Position numbers and translations under genes: made by a program
Shown: one piece after another, positions 51,202 to 63,988 of the stretch
Layout of the letters: every line of letters begins with the position of its first letter
Position numbering within the stretch: the stretch's first letter is position 1
The notes under the pieces: model-generated
Database searches by the model: none
Told to the model about the DNA's origin: nothing
The model's input: only the letters and a program-made list of their open reading frames with translations
Source: Euwallacea fornicatus
Lineage: Eukaryota; Arthropoda; Insecta; Coleoptera; Curculionidae
NCBI RefSeq assembly: GCF_040115645.1
Contig: NW_027096020.1
Location: forward strand, 248,001 to 312,000
Length of the DNA: 64,000 nucleotides
Reading direction: 5' to 3'

Positions 51202-54200
51202 TCAAAATCTCGTCGAGCTGAGTAATTTGACCCTTTGTTTAACAAATTTGATCCTCATTTGCCGAAGTTATCGAGCTACAAATTTTGAAAAGTCACAAAA
51301 GTTGTGTGTTTGAGCACATAAAGTTCTATTTTTCTTGGACTTTCCACAAGATGCAATCATGATGTGTTATAACATCTTCAAAATCTCGTCGAGCTGAGTA
51401 ATTTGACACTTTGTATAACAAATTTGATCCTCATTTGCCGAAGTTATCGAGATTCAAAGTTTGAAAAGTCAAAAAAGTTGTGTGTTTGAGCACATAAAGT
51501 TCTATTTTTCTTGGAATTTCAACAAGATGCAATCATGATGTGTTATAACATCTTCAAAATCTCGTCGAGCTGAGTAATTTGACACTTTGTTTAACAAATT
51601 TGATCCTCATTTGCCGAAGTTATCGAGATTCAAAGTTTGAAAAGTCAAAAAAGTTGTGTGTTTGAGCACATAAAGTACTATTTTTCTTGGAAATTCAACA
51701 AGATGCAATCATGATGTGTAGTAACATCTTCAAAATCTCGTCGAGCTGAGTAATTTGACACTTTATTTAACAAATTTGATCCTCATTTGCCGAAGTTATC
51801 GAGATTCAAAATTTGAAAAGTCAAAAAAGTTGTGTGTTTGAGCACTTAAAGTACTATTTTTCTTGGAAATTCAACAAGATGCAATCCAGATGTGTTATAA
51901 CATCTTCAAAATCTCGTCGAGCTGAGTAATTTGACACTTTTTTTAACAAATTTGATCCTCATTTGCCGAAGTTATCGAGCTACAAATTTTGAAAAGTCAC
52001 CAATGTTGTGTGTTTTAGCACATAAAGTACTATTTTTCTTGGAAATTCAACTAGATGCAATCATGATGTATTGTTCATTTTCAAAATCTCGTCGAGCTGA
52101 GTAATTTGACACTTTGTTTAACAAATTTGGAAATCATTTGCCGAAGTTATCGAGATTCAAAGTTTGAAAAGTCACAAAAGTTGTGTGTTTGAGCACATAA
52201 AGTTCTATTTTTCTTGGAATTTCAACAAGATGCAATCATGATGTGTAGTAACATCTTCAAAATCTCGTCGAGCTGAGTAATTTGACACTTTGTTTAACAA
52301 ATTTATTCCTAATTTGCCGAAGTTATCGAGCTACAAATTTTGAAAAGTCACAAAAGTTGTGTGTTTTAGCACATAAAGTACTATTTTTCTTGGAAACTCA
52401 ACAAGATGCAATCATGATGTATTGTTCATTTTCCAAATCTCGTCGAGCTGAGTAATTTGACACTTTGTTTAACAAATTTGGAAATCCTTTGCCGAAGTTA
52501 TCGAGATTCAAAGTTTGAAAAGTCACAAAAGTTGTGTGTTTGAGCACATAAAGTTCTATTTTTCTAGGAAATTCAACAAGATGCAATCATGATGTGTAGT
52601 AACATCTTCAAAATCTCGTCGAGCTGAGTAATTTGACACTTTGTTTAACAAATTTGATCCTCATTTGCCGAAGTTATCGGGATTCAAAATTTGAAAAGTC
52701 AAAAAAGTTGTGTGTTTGAGCACTTAAAGTACTATTTTTCTTGGAAATTCAACAAGATGCAATCATGATGTGTTGTACATTTTCAAAATCTCGTCGAGCT
52801 GAGTATTTTGACACTTTGTTTAACAAATTTGGTCCTCATTTGCCGAAGTTATCGACCCACCAAATTTGAAAAGTGAAAAAAGTTGTGAGTTTGAGCACAT
52901 AAAGTACTATTTTTCTTGGAAATTCAACAAGATGCAATCATGATGTGTTATAACATCTTCAAAATCTCGTCGAGCTGAGTAATTTGACACTTTGTTTAAC
53001 AAATTTGATCCTCATTTGCCGAAGTTATCGAGCTACAAATTTTGAAAAGTCACAAAAGTTGTGTGTTTTAGCACATAAAGTACTATTTTTCTTGGAAATT
53101 CTACAAGATGCAATCATGATGTATTGTACATTTTCAGAATCTCGTCGAGCTGAGTAATTTGACACTTTGTTTAACAAATTTGATCCTCATTTGCCGAAGT
53201 TATCGACCTACAAAATTTGAAAAGTCAAAAAATTTGTGTGTTTTAGCACATAAAGTACTATTTTTCTTAGAAATTCCACAAGATGCAATCATGATGTGTT
53301 ATAACATCTTCACAATCTCGTAGAGCTGAGTAATTTGACACTTTGTTTAACAAATTTGATCCTCATTTGCCGAAGTTATCGAGCTACAAATTTTGAAAAG
53401 TCACAAAAGTTGTGTGGTTGAGCACATAAAGTACTATTTTTCTTGGAAATTCAACAAGATGCAATCCAGATGTGTTATAACATCTTCAAAGTCTCGCCGA
53501 GCTGAGTAACTTGACACTTTTTTTCACAAATTTGATCCTCATTTGCCGAAGTTATCGAGATTCAAAGTTTGAAAAGTCAAAAAAGTTGTGTGTTTGAGCA
53601 CATAAAGTACTATTTTTCTTGGAAATTCAACAAGATGCAATCATGATGTGTAGTAACATCTTCAAAATCTCGTCGAGCTGAGTAATTTGACACTTTGTTT
53701 AACAAATTTGATCCTCATTTGCCGAAGTTATCGAGATTCAAAATTTGAAAAGTCAAAAAAGTTGTGTGTTTGAGCACTTAAAGTACTATTTTTCTTGGAA
53801 ATTCAACAAGATGCAATCATGATGTGTTGTACATTTTCAAAATCTCGTCGAGCTGAGTAATTTGACACTTTGTTTAACAAATTTGATCCTCATTTGCCGA
53901 AGTTATCGAGATTCAAAATTTGAAAAGTCAAAAAAGTTGTGTGTTTGAGCACTTAAAGTACTATTTTTCTTGGAAATTCAACAAGATGCAATCATGATGT
54001 GTTTTACATTTTCAAAATCTCGTCGAGCTGAGTAATTTGACACTTTGTTTAACAAATTTGATCCTCATTTGCCGAAGTTATCGAGATTCAAAGTTTGAAA
54101 AGTAAAAAAAGTTGTGTGTTTGAGCACATAAAGTTCTATTTTTCTTGGACTTTCAACAAGATGCAATCATGATGTGTTATAACATCTTCAAAATCTCGTC

Positions 54201-54788
54201 GAGCTGAGTAATTTGACACTTTGTTTAAGAAGTTTGATCCTCATTTGCCGAAGTTATCGAGCTACAAATTTTGAAAAGTCACAAAAGTTGTGTGTTTTAG
54301 CACATAAAGTACTATTTTTCTTGGAAATTCAACAAGATGCAATCATGATGTGTTGTACATTTTCAAAATCTCGTCGAGCTGAGTAATTTGACACTTTGTT
54401 TAACAAATTTGGTCCTCATTTGCCGAAGTTATCGAGCTACTAAGTTTGAAAAGTCAAAAAAGTTGTGTGTTTGAGCACTTAAAGTACTATTTTTCTTGGA
54501 AATTCAACAAGATGCAATCATGTTGTGTTGTACATTTTCAAAATCTCGTCGAGCTGAGTAATTTGACACTTTGTTTAACAAATTTGGTCCTCATTTGCCG
54601 AAGTTATCGAGCTACTAAGTTTGAAAAGTTAAAAAAGTTGTGAGTTTGAGCACATAAAGTACTATTTTTCTTGGAAATTCAACAAGATGCAATCATGATG
54701 TGTAGTAATATCTTCAAAATCTCGTCGAGCTGAGTAATTTGACACTTTGTTTAACAAATTTGATCCTCATTTGCCGAAGTTATCGAGA
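51202..54788. repeat. Tandem duplication K, copy 2
   Basis: Head-to-tail with copy 1. Private changes include GACCCTTTG near 51,231 and ATCGGGATTC near 52,680. The last ~75 bases repeat the start of the unit, as expected at a tandem junction. Confidence 0.87.
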
Positions 54789-55591
54789 TTCAAAATTTGA
54801 AAAGTCACAAAAGTTGTGTGTTTGAGCACATAAAGTTCAATTTTTCTTGGAATTTCAACAAGATGCAATCATGATGTGTAGTAACATCTTCAAAATCTCG
54901 TCGAGCTGAGTAATTTGACACTTTGTTTAACAAATTTGATCCTCATTTGCCGAAGTTATCGAGATTCAAAATTTGAAAAGTCAAAAAAGTTGTGTGTTTG
55001 AGCAATTAAAGTACTATTTTTCTTGGAAATTCAACAAGATGCAATCCAGATGTGTTATAACATCTTCAAAATCTCGTCGAGCTGATCAATTTGGCACTTT
55101 GTTTAACAAATTTGGTCCTCATTTGCCGAAGTTATCGAGCTACAAATTTTGAAAAGTCACAAAAGTTGTGTGTTTTAGCACATAAAGTACTATTTTTCTT
55201 TTAAATTCAACAAGATGCAATCATGATGTATTGTACATTTTCAAAATCTCGTCGAGCTGAGTAATTTGACACTTTGTTTAACAAATTTGATCCTCATTTG
55301 CCGAAGTTATCGAGCTACAAATTTTGAAAAGTCACAAAAGTTGTGTGTTTGAGCACATAAAGTTCTATTTTTCTTGGACTTTCCACAAGATGCAATCATG
55401 ATGTGTTATAACATCTTCAAAATCTCGTCGAGCTGAGTAATTTGACACTTTGTATAACAAATTTGATCCTCATTTGCCGAAGTTATCCAGATTCAAAGTT
55501 TGAAAAGTCAAAAAAGTTGTGTGTTTGAGCACATAAAGTTCTATTTTTCTTGGAATTTCAACAAGATGCAATCATGATGTGTTATAACATC
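54011..55591. repeat. Tandem duplication L, copy 1 (1581 bp, 9 monomers)
   Basis: Offset 1581 to 55,592-57,265. Both hold the ATCATGTTGTG change, TAGTAATATCTTC, AAAGTTCAATTTTTC, GAGCAATTAAAG, TTTCTTTTAAATTC and GGACTTTCCAC in the same order. It shares its left part with J and K, so it is nested within the same expansion. Confidence 0.85.
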
Positions 55592-57265
55592 TTCAAAATC
55601 TCGTCGAGCTGAGTAATTTGACACTTTGTTTAACAAATTTGATCCTCATTTGCCGAAGTTATCGAGATTCAAAGTTTGAAAAGTAAAAAAAGTTGTGTGT
55701 TTGAGCACATAAAGTTCTATTTTTCTTGGACTTTCAACAAGATGCAATCATGATGTGTTATAACATCTTCAAAATCTCGTCGAGCTGAGTAATTTGACAC
55801 TTTGTTTAAGAAGTTTGATCCTCATTTGCCGAAGTTATCGAGCTACAAATTTTGAAAAGTCACAAAAGTTGTGTGTTTTAGCACATAAAGTACTATTTTT
55901 CTTGGAAATTCAACAAGATGCAATCATGATGTGTTGTACATTTTCAAAATCTCGTCGAGCTGAGTAATTTGACACTTTGTTTAACAAATTTGGTCCTCAT
56001 TTGCCGAAGTTATCGAGCTACTAAGTTTGAAAAGTCAAAAAAGTTGTGTGTTTGAGCACTTAAAGTACTATTTTTCTTGGAAATTCAACAAGATGCAATC
56101 ATGTTGTGTTGTACATTTTCAAAATCTCGTCGAGCTGAGTAATTTGACACTTTGTTTAACAAATTTGGTCCTCATTTGCCGAAGTTATCGAGCTACTAAG
56201 TTTGAAAAGATAAAAAAGTTGTGAGTTTGAGCACATAAAGTACTATTTTTCTTGGAAATTCAACAAGATGCAATCATGATGTGTAGTAATATCTTCAAAA
56301 TCTCGTCGAGCTGAGTAATTTGACACTTTGTTTAACAAATTTGATCCTCATTTGCCGAAGTTATCGAGATTCAAAATTTGAAAAGTCACAAAAGTTGTGT
56401 GTTTGAGCACATAAAGTTCAATTTTTCTTGGAATTTCAACAAGATGCAATCATGATGTGTAGTAACATCTTCAAAATCTCGTCGAGCTGAGTAATTTGAC
56501 ACTTTGTTTAACAAATTTGATCCTCATTTGCCGAAGTTATCGAGATTCAAAATTTGAAAAGTCAAAAAAGTTGTGTGTTTGAGCAATTAAAGTACTATTT
56601 TTCTTGGAAATTCAACAAGATGCAATCCAGATGTGTTATAACATCTTCAAAATCTCGTCGAGCTGATCAATTTGGCACTTTGTTTAACAAATTTGGTCCT
56701 CATTTGCCGAAGTTATCGAGCTACAAATTTTGAAAAGTCACAAAAGTTGTGTGTTTTAGCACATAAAGTACTATTTTTCTTTTAAATTCAACAAGATGCA
56801 ATCATGATGTATTGTACATTTTCAAAATCTCGTCGAGCTGAGTAATTTGACACTTTGTTTAACAAATTTGATCCTCATTTGCCGAAGTTATCGAGCTACA
56901 AATTTTGAAAAGTCACAAAAGTTGTGTGTTTGAGCACATAAAGTTCTATTTTTCTTGGACTTTCCACAAGATGCAATCATGATGTGTTATAACATCTTCA
57001 AAATCTCGTCGAGCTGAGTAATTTGACACTTTGTATAACAAATTTGATCCTCATTTGCCGAAGTTATCCAGATTCAAAGTTTGAAAAGTCAAAAAAGTTG
57101 TGTGTTTGAGCACATAAAGTTCTATTTTTCTTGGAATTTCAACAAGATGCAATCATGATGTGTTATAACATCTTCAAAATCTCGTCGAGCTGAGTAATTT
57201 GACACTTTGTTTAACAAATTTGATCCTCATTTGCCGAAGTTATCGAGATTCAAAGTTTGAAAAGT
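55592..57265. repeat. Tandem duplication L, copy 2
   Basis: Directly follows copy 1. A private AAAAGATAAAAAAG near 56,206 replaces AAAAGTTAAAAAAG. It ends where GTAAAAAAAG of copy 1 (55,684) is replaced by GTCAAAAAAG. Confidence 0.84.
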
Positions 57266-57666
57266 CAAAAAAGTTGTGTGTTTGAGCACATAAAGTACTA
57301 TTTTTCTTGGAAATTCAACAAGATGCAATCATGATGTGTAGTAACATCTTCAAAATCTCGTCGAGCTGAGTAATTTGACACTTTATTTAACAAATTTGAT
57401 CCTCATTTGCCGAAGTTATCGAGATTCAAAATTTGAAAAGTCAAAAAAGTTGTGTGTTTGAGCACTTAAAGTACTATTTTTCTTGGAAATTCAACAAGAT
57501 GCAATCCAGATGTGTTATAACATCTTCAAAATCTCGTCGAGCTGAGTAATTTGACACTTTTTTTAACAAATTTGATCCTCATTTGCCGAAGTTATCGAGC
57601 TACAAATTTTGAAAAGTCACCAATGTTGTGTGTTTTAGCACATAAAGTACTATTTTTCTTGGAAAT

Positions 57667-58368
57667 TCAACAAGATGCAATCATGATGTGTAGTAACATC
57701 TTCAAAATCTCGTCGAGCTGAGTAATTTGACACTTTGTTTAACAAATTTGTTCCTAATTTGCCGAAGTTATCGAGCTACAAATTTTGAAAAGTCACAAAA
57801 GTTGTGTGTTTTAGCACATAAAGTACTATTTTTCTTGGAAACTCAACAAGATGCAATCATGATGTATTGTTCATTTTCCAAATCTCGTCGAGCTGAGTAA
57901 TTTGACACTTTGTTTAACAAATTTGGAAATCCTTTGCCGAAGTTATCGAGATTCAAAGTTTGAAAAGTCACAAAAGTTGTGTGTTTGAGCACATAAAGTT
58001 CTATTTTTCTTGGAATTTCAACAAGATGCAATCATGATGTGTAGTAACATCTTCAAAATCTCGTCGAGCTGAGTAATTTGACACTTTGTTTAACAAATTT
58101 ATTCCTAATTTGCCGAAGTTATCGAGCTACAAATTTTGAAAAGTCACAAAAGTTGTGTGTTTTAGCACATAAAGTACTATTTTTCTTGGAAACTCAACAA
58201 GATGCAATCATGATGTATTGTTCATTTTCCAAATCTCGTCGAGCTGAGTAATTTGACACTTTGTTTAACAAATTTGGAAATCCTTTGCCGAAGTTATCGA
58301 GATTCAAAGTTTGAAAAGTCACAAAAGTTGTGTGTTTGAGCACATAAAGTTCTATTTTTCTAGGAAAT
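57667..58368. repeat. Tandem dimer duplication (351 bp, twice)
   Basis: Two monomers are repeated in tandem. The first unit has TTGTTCCTAATTTG and the second TTATTCCTAATTTG; each is followed by GGAAACTCAAC, TTTTCCAAATC and GGAAATCCTTTGCC. The same dimer occurs once in each K unit, near 48,790 and 52,302. This is the smallest higher-order step in the window. Confidence 0.82.
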
Positions 58369-60127
58369 TCAACAAGATGCAATCATGATGTGTAGTAACA
58401 TCTTCAAAATCTCGTCGAGCTGAGTAATTTGACACTTTGTTTAACAAATTTATTCCTCATTTGCCGAAGTTATCGAGCTACAAATTTTGAAAAGTCACAA
58501 AAGTTGTGTGTTTGAGCACTTAAAGTACTATTTTTCTTGGAAATTCAACAAGATGCAATCATGATGTGTTGTAACATCTTCAAAATCTCGTCGAGCTGAG
58601 TAATTTGACACTTTGTTTAACTAGTTTGATCCTCATTTGCCGAAGTTATCGACCCACCAAATTTGAAAAGTCAAAAAAGTTGTGTGTTTGACCACATAAT
58701 ATACTATTTTTCTTGGAAATCCAACAAGATGCAATAATGAGTTGTTGTGTCATCCTAAAGATCTCGTAGAGCTGATTAATTTGACACTTTGTTTAAGAAG
58801 TTTGGTCCTCATTTGCCGAAGTTATCGAGCTACTAAGTTTGAAAAGTCAAAAAAGTTGTGTGTTTGAGCACATAAAGTTCTATTTTTCTTGGAATTTCAA
58901 CAAGATGCAATCATGATATGTTATAACATCTTCAAAATCTCGTCGAGCTGAGTAATTTGACACTTTGTTTAACAAATTTGGTCCTCATTTGCCGAAGTTA
59001 TCGAGATTCAAAATTTGAAAAGTCAAAAAAGTTGTGTGTTTGAGCACTTAAAGTACTATTTTTCTTGGAAATTCAACAAGATGCAATCCAGATGTGTTAT
59101 AACATCTTCAAAATCTCGTCGAGCTGATCAATTTGGCACTTTGTTTAACAAATTTGGTCCTCATTTGCCGAAGTTATCGAGCTACAAATTTTGAAAAGTC
59201 ACAGAAGTTGTGTGTTTTAGCACATAAAGTACTATTTTTCTTGGAAATTCAACAAGATGTAATCATGATGTATTGTTCATTTTCAAAATCTCTTCGAGCT
59301 GAGTAATTTGACACTTTGTTTAACAAATTTGGAAAACATTTGCCGAAGTTATCGAGATTCAAAGTTTGAAAAGTCAAAAAAGTTGTGTGTTTGAGCACAT
59401 AAAGTTCTATTTTTCTTGGAATTTCAACAAGATGCAATCATGATGTGTAGTAACATCTTCAAAATCTCGTCGAGCTGAGTAATTTGACACTTTGTTTAAC
59501 AAATTTAATCCTCATTTGCCGAAGATATCGAGCTACAAATTTTGAAAAGTCACAAAAGTTTTGTGTTTGAGCACATAAAGTACTATTTTTCTTAGAAATT
59601 CCACAAGATGCAATCATGATGTGTAGTAACATCTTCAAAATCTCGTCGAGCTGAGTAATTTGACACTTTGTTTAACAAATTTAATCCTCATTTGCCGAAG
59701 TTATCGAGCTACAAATTTTGAAAAGTCACAAAAGTTGTGTGTTTGAGCACATAAAGTTCTATTTTTCTTGGACTTTCAACAAGATGCAATCATGATGTGT
59801 TATAACATCTTCAAAATCTCGTCGAGCTGATCAATTTGGCACATTGTTTAACAAATTTGGTCCTCATTTGCCGAAGTTATCGAGCTACAAATTTTGAAAA
59901 GTCAAAAAGTTGTGTGTTTTAGCACATAAAGTACTATTTTTCTTGGAAATTCAACAAGATGCAATCATGATGTATTGTACATTTTCAAAATCTCGTCGAG
60001 CTGAGTATTTTGACACTTTGTTTAACAAATTTGGTCCTCATTTGCCGAAGTTATCGACCCACCAAATTCGAAAAGTCAAAAAAGTTGTATGTTTGACCAC
60101 ATAATATACTATTTTTCTTGGAAATCC
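58369..60127. repeat. Satellite with two rare GACCACATAATATAC monomers
   Basis: Ten ordinary and variant monomers. The TGAGTTGTTGTGTCATCC monomer occurs at 58,738 and 60,143, eight monomers (1405 bp) apart. Private changes: TTTAACTAGTTTG near 58,618, CTCTTCGAGCTG near 59,290, and GAAGATATCG near 59,521. Confidence 0.75.
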
Positions 60128-61204
60128 AACAAGATGCAATAATGAGTTGTTGTGTCATCCTAAAGATCTCGTAGAGCTGATTAATTTGACACTTTGTTTA
60201 AGAAGTTTGGTCCTCATTTGCCGAAGTTATCGAGCTACTAAATTTGAAAAGTCAAAAAAGTTGTGTGTTTGAGCACATAAAGTTCTATTTTTCTTGGAAT
60301 TTCAACAAGATGCAATCATGATGTGTTATAACATCTTCAAAATCTCGTCGAGCTGAGTAATTTGACACTTTGTTTAACAAATTTGGTCCTCATTTGCCGA
60401 AGTTATCGAGCTAGAAATTTTGAAAAGTCACAAAAGTTGTGTGTTTGAGCACATAAAGTTCTATTGTTCTTGGAAATTCAACAAGATGCAATCCAGATGT
60501 GTTATAACATCTTCAAAATCTCGTCGAGCTGATCAATTTGGCACTTTGTGTAACAAATTTGGTCCTCATTTGCCGAAGTTATCGAGCTACAAATTTTGAA
60601 AAGTCACAAAAGTTGTGTGTTTTAGCACATAAAGTACTATTTTTCTTGGAAATTCAACAAGATGCAATCCAGATGTGTTATAACATCTTCAAAATCTCGT
60701 CGAGCTGAGTAATTTGACACTTTTTTTAACAAATTTGATCCTCATTTGCCGAAGTTATCGAGCTACAAATTTTGAAAAGTCACAAAAGTTGTGTGTTTGA
60801 GCACATAAAGTACTATTTTTCTTAGACATTCTACAAGATGCAATCATGATGTGTTGTAACATCTTCAAAATCTCGTCGATCTGAGTAATTTGACACTTTG
60901 TTTAACAAATTTGGTCCTCATTTGCCGAAGTTATCGAGCTACAAATTTTGAAAAGTCACAAAAGTTGTGTGTTTTAGCACATAAAGTACTATTTTTCTTG
61001 GAAATTCAACAAGATGTAATCATGATGTATTGTTCATTTTCAAAATCTCGTCGAGCTGAGTAATTTGACACTTTTTTTAACAAATTTGGTCCTCATTTGC
61101 CGAAGTTATCGAGCTACAAATTTTGAAAAGTCACAAAAGTTGTGTGTTTTAGCACATAAAGTACTATTTTTCTTGGAAATTCAACAAGATGCAATCATGA
61201 TGTG
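60128..61204. repeat. Segment H, right copy
   Basis: Partner of 35,372-36,448 at offset 24,756 (141 monomers). Its right end coincides with the left end of the next copied segment, at the GATGTGTTATAACATC element. Confidence 0.8.
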
Positions 61205-62714
61205 TTATAACATCTTCAAAATCTCGTCGAGCTGATCAATTTGGCACTTTGTTTAACAAATTTGGTCCTCATTTGCCGAAGTTATCGAGCTACAAATTTT
61301 GAAAAGTCACAAAAGTTGTGTGTTTTAGCACATAAAGTACTATTTTTCTTGGAAATTCAACAAGATGTAATCATGATGTATTGTTCATTTTCAAAATCTC
61401 GTCGAGCTGAGTAATTTGACACTTTGTTTAACAAATTTGGAAAACATTTGCCGAAGTTATCGAGATTCAAAGTTTGAAAAGTCACAAAAGTTGTGTGTTT
61501 GAGCACATAAAGTTCTATTTTTCTTGGAATTTCAACAAGATGCAATCATGATGTGTAGTAACATCTTCAAAATCTCGTCGAGCTGAGTAATTGGACACTT
61601 TGTTTAACAAATTTAATCCTCATTTGCCGAAGTTATCGAGCTACAAATTTTGAAAAGTCACAAAAGTTTTGTGTTTGAGCACTTAAAGTACTATTTTTCT
61701 TGGAAATTCAACAAGATACAATCATGATGTGTTGTAACATCTTCAAAATCTCGTCGAGCTGAGTAATTTGACACTTTGTTTAACAAGTTTGATCCTCATT
61801 TGCCGAAGTTATCGAGCTACAAAATTTGAAAAGTGAAAAAAGTTGTGAGTTTGAGCACATAAAGTACTATTTTTCTTGGAAATTCAACAAGATGCAATCA
61901 TGATGTATTGTACATTTTCAGAATCTCGTCGAACTGAGTAATTTGACACTTTGTTTAACAAATTTGATCCTCATTTGCCGAAGTTATCGAGATTCAAAGT
62001 TTGAAAAGTAAAAAAAGTTGTGTGTTTGAGCACATAAAGTTCTATTTTTCTTGGACTTTCAACAAGATGCAATCATGATGTGTAGTAACATCTTCAAAAT
62101 CTCGTCGAGCTGAGTAATTTGACACTTTGTTTAACAAATTTAATCCTCATTTGCCGAAGTTATCGAGCTACAAATTTTGAAAAGTCACAAAAGTTTTGTG
62201 TTTGAGCACTTAAAGTACTATTTTTCTTGGAAATTCAACAAGATACAATCATGATGTGTTGTAACATCTTCAAAATCTCGTCGAGCTGAGTAATTTGACA
62301 CTTTGTATAACAAATTTGATCCTCATTTGCCGAAGTTATCGAGATTCAAAATTTGAAAAGTCAAAAAAGTTGTGTGTTTGAGCACTTAAAGTACTATTTT
62401 TCTTGGATATTCACAAGATGCAATCATGATGTGTTGTAACATCTTCAAAATCTCGTCGAGCTGAGTAATTTGACACTTTGTTTAACAAATTTAATCCTCA
62501 TTTGCCGAAGTTATCGAGCTACAAATTTTGAAAAGTCACAAAAGTTGTGTGTTTTAGCACATAAAGTACTATTTTTCTTGGAAATTCAACAAGATGCAAT
62601 CATGATGTGTAGTAACATCTTCAAAATCTCGTCGAGCTGAGTAATTTGACACTTTGTTTAACAAATTTGATCCTCATTTGCCGAAGTTATCGAGATTCAA
62701 AATTTGAAAAGTCA
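61200..62714. repeat. Segment M, copy of 41,883-43,397
   Basis: Offset 19,317 (110 monomers) to the I copy 2 region; it also matches I copy 1 near 37,495-39,009. Order of marks: GATCAATTTGGCAC, GGAAAACATTTGCC, AAGATACAATC, CGTCGAACTGAG, GGATATTCACAAG. GTAATTGGACAC near 61,589 is private. It has TTGAGCACAT where 38,321 has TTGATCACAT, so it resembles I copy 2 more. Confidence 0.82.
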
Positions 62715-63988
62715 AAAAAGTTGTGTGTTTGAGCAATTAAAGTACTATTTTTCTTGGAAATTCAACAAGATGCAATCCAGATGTGTTATAACATCTTCAA
62801 AATCTCGTCGAGCTGATCAATTTGGCACTTTGTTTAACAAATTTGGTCCTCATTTGCCGAAGTTATCGAGCTACAAATTTTGAAAAGTCACAAAAGTTGT
62901 GTGTTTTAGCACATAAAGTACTATTTTTCTTTTAAATTCAACAAGATGCAATCATGATGTATTGTACATTTTCAAAATCTCGTCGAGCTGAGTAATTTGA
63001 CACTTTGTTTAACAAATTTGATCCTCATTTGCCGAAGTTATCGAGCTACAAATTTTGAAAAGTCACAAAAGTTGTGTGTTTGAGCACATAAAGTTCTATT
63101 TTTCTTGGACTTTCCACAAGATGCAATCATGATGTGTTATAACATCTTCAAAATCTCGTCGAGCTGAGTAATTTGACACTTTGTATAACAAATTTGATCC
63201 TCATTTGCCGAAGTTATCCAGATTCAAAGTTTGAAAAGTCAAAAAAGTTGTGTGTTTGAGCACATAAAGTTCTATTTTTCTTGGAATTTCAACAAGATGC
63301 AATCATGATGTGTTATAACATCTTCAAAATCTCGTCGAGCTGAGTAATTTGACACTTTGTTTAACAAATTTGATCCTCATTTGCCGAAGTTATCGAGATT
63401 CAAAGTTTGAAAAGTCAAAAAAGTTGTGTGTTTGAGCACATAAAGTACTATTTTTCTTGGAAATTCAACAAGATGCAATCATGATGTGTAGTAACATCTT
63501 CAAAATCTCGTCGAGCTGAGTAATTTGACACTTTATTTAACAAATTTGATCCTCATTTGCCGAAGTTATCGAGATTCAAAATTTGAAAAGTCAAAAAAGT
63601 TGTGTGTTTGAGCACTTAAAGTACTATTTTTCTTGGAAATTCAACAAGATGCAATCCAGATGTGTTATAACATCTTCAAAATCTCGTCGAGCTGAGTAAT
63701 TTGACACTTTTTTTAACAAATTTGATCCTCATTTGCCGAAGTTATCGAGCTACAAATTTTGAAAAGTCACCAATGTTGTGTGTTTTAGCACATAAAGTAC
63801 TATTTTTCTTGGAAATTCAACTAGATGCAATCATGATGTATTGTTCATTTTCAAAATCTCGTCGAGCTGAGTAATTTGACACTTTGTTTAACAAATTTGG
63901 AAATCATTTGCCGAAGTTATCGAGATTCAAAGTTTGAAAAGTCACAAAAGTTGTGTGTTTGAGCACATAAAGTTCTATTTTTCTTGGA
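62588..63988. repeat. Segment N, copy of 47,306-48,706
   Basis: Offset 15,282 (87 monomers) to the start of the K region. Marks: GAGCAATTAAAG, TTTCTTTTAAATTC, GGACTTTCCAC, TTATCCAG, ACTTTATTTAAC, CACCAATGTTG, CAACTAGATGC, GGAAATCATTTGCC. It overlaps segment M by about 126 bp, where both source regions are identical. The match ends at GGACTTTC (63,989) against GGAATTTC. Confidence 0.82.

Noticed and set aside
23133..60104. Open frames of 64-78 codons on the plus strand (23,133-23,369, 25,593-25,829, 46,895-47,092, 50,934-51,131, 54,446-54,643, 56,027-56,224, 59,910-60,104)
   Set aside because: They are chance open stretches in particular monomer pairs, copied by the segmental duplications. 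Synonymous and non-synonymous sites vary alike as far as I can see, and no domain is recognisable.
18682..61545. Sixteen near-identical 62-codon open frames on the minus strand (e.g. 18,682-18,870, 19,561-19,749, 26,940-27,128, 42,040-42,228, 61,357-61,545)
   Set aside because: They span a little over one monomer and occur only where a GGAAAACA or GGAAATC monomer is followed by a GATTCAAAG monomer. They follow the duplications exactly and have no promoter or gene context. They are useful as markers of this dimer, not as genes.
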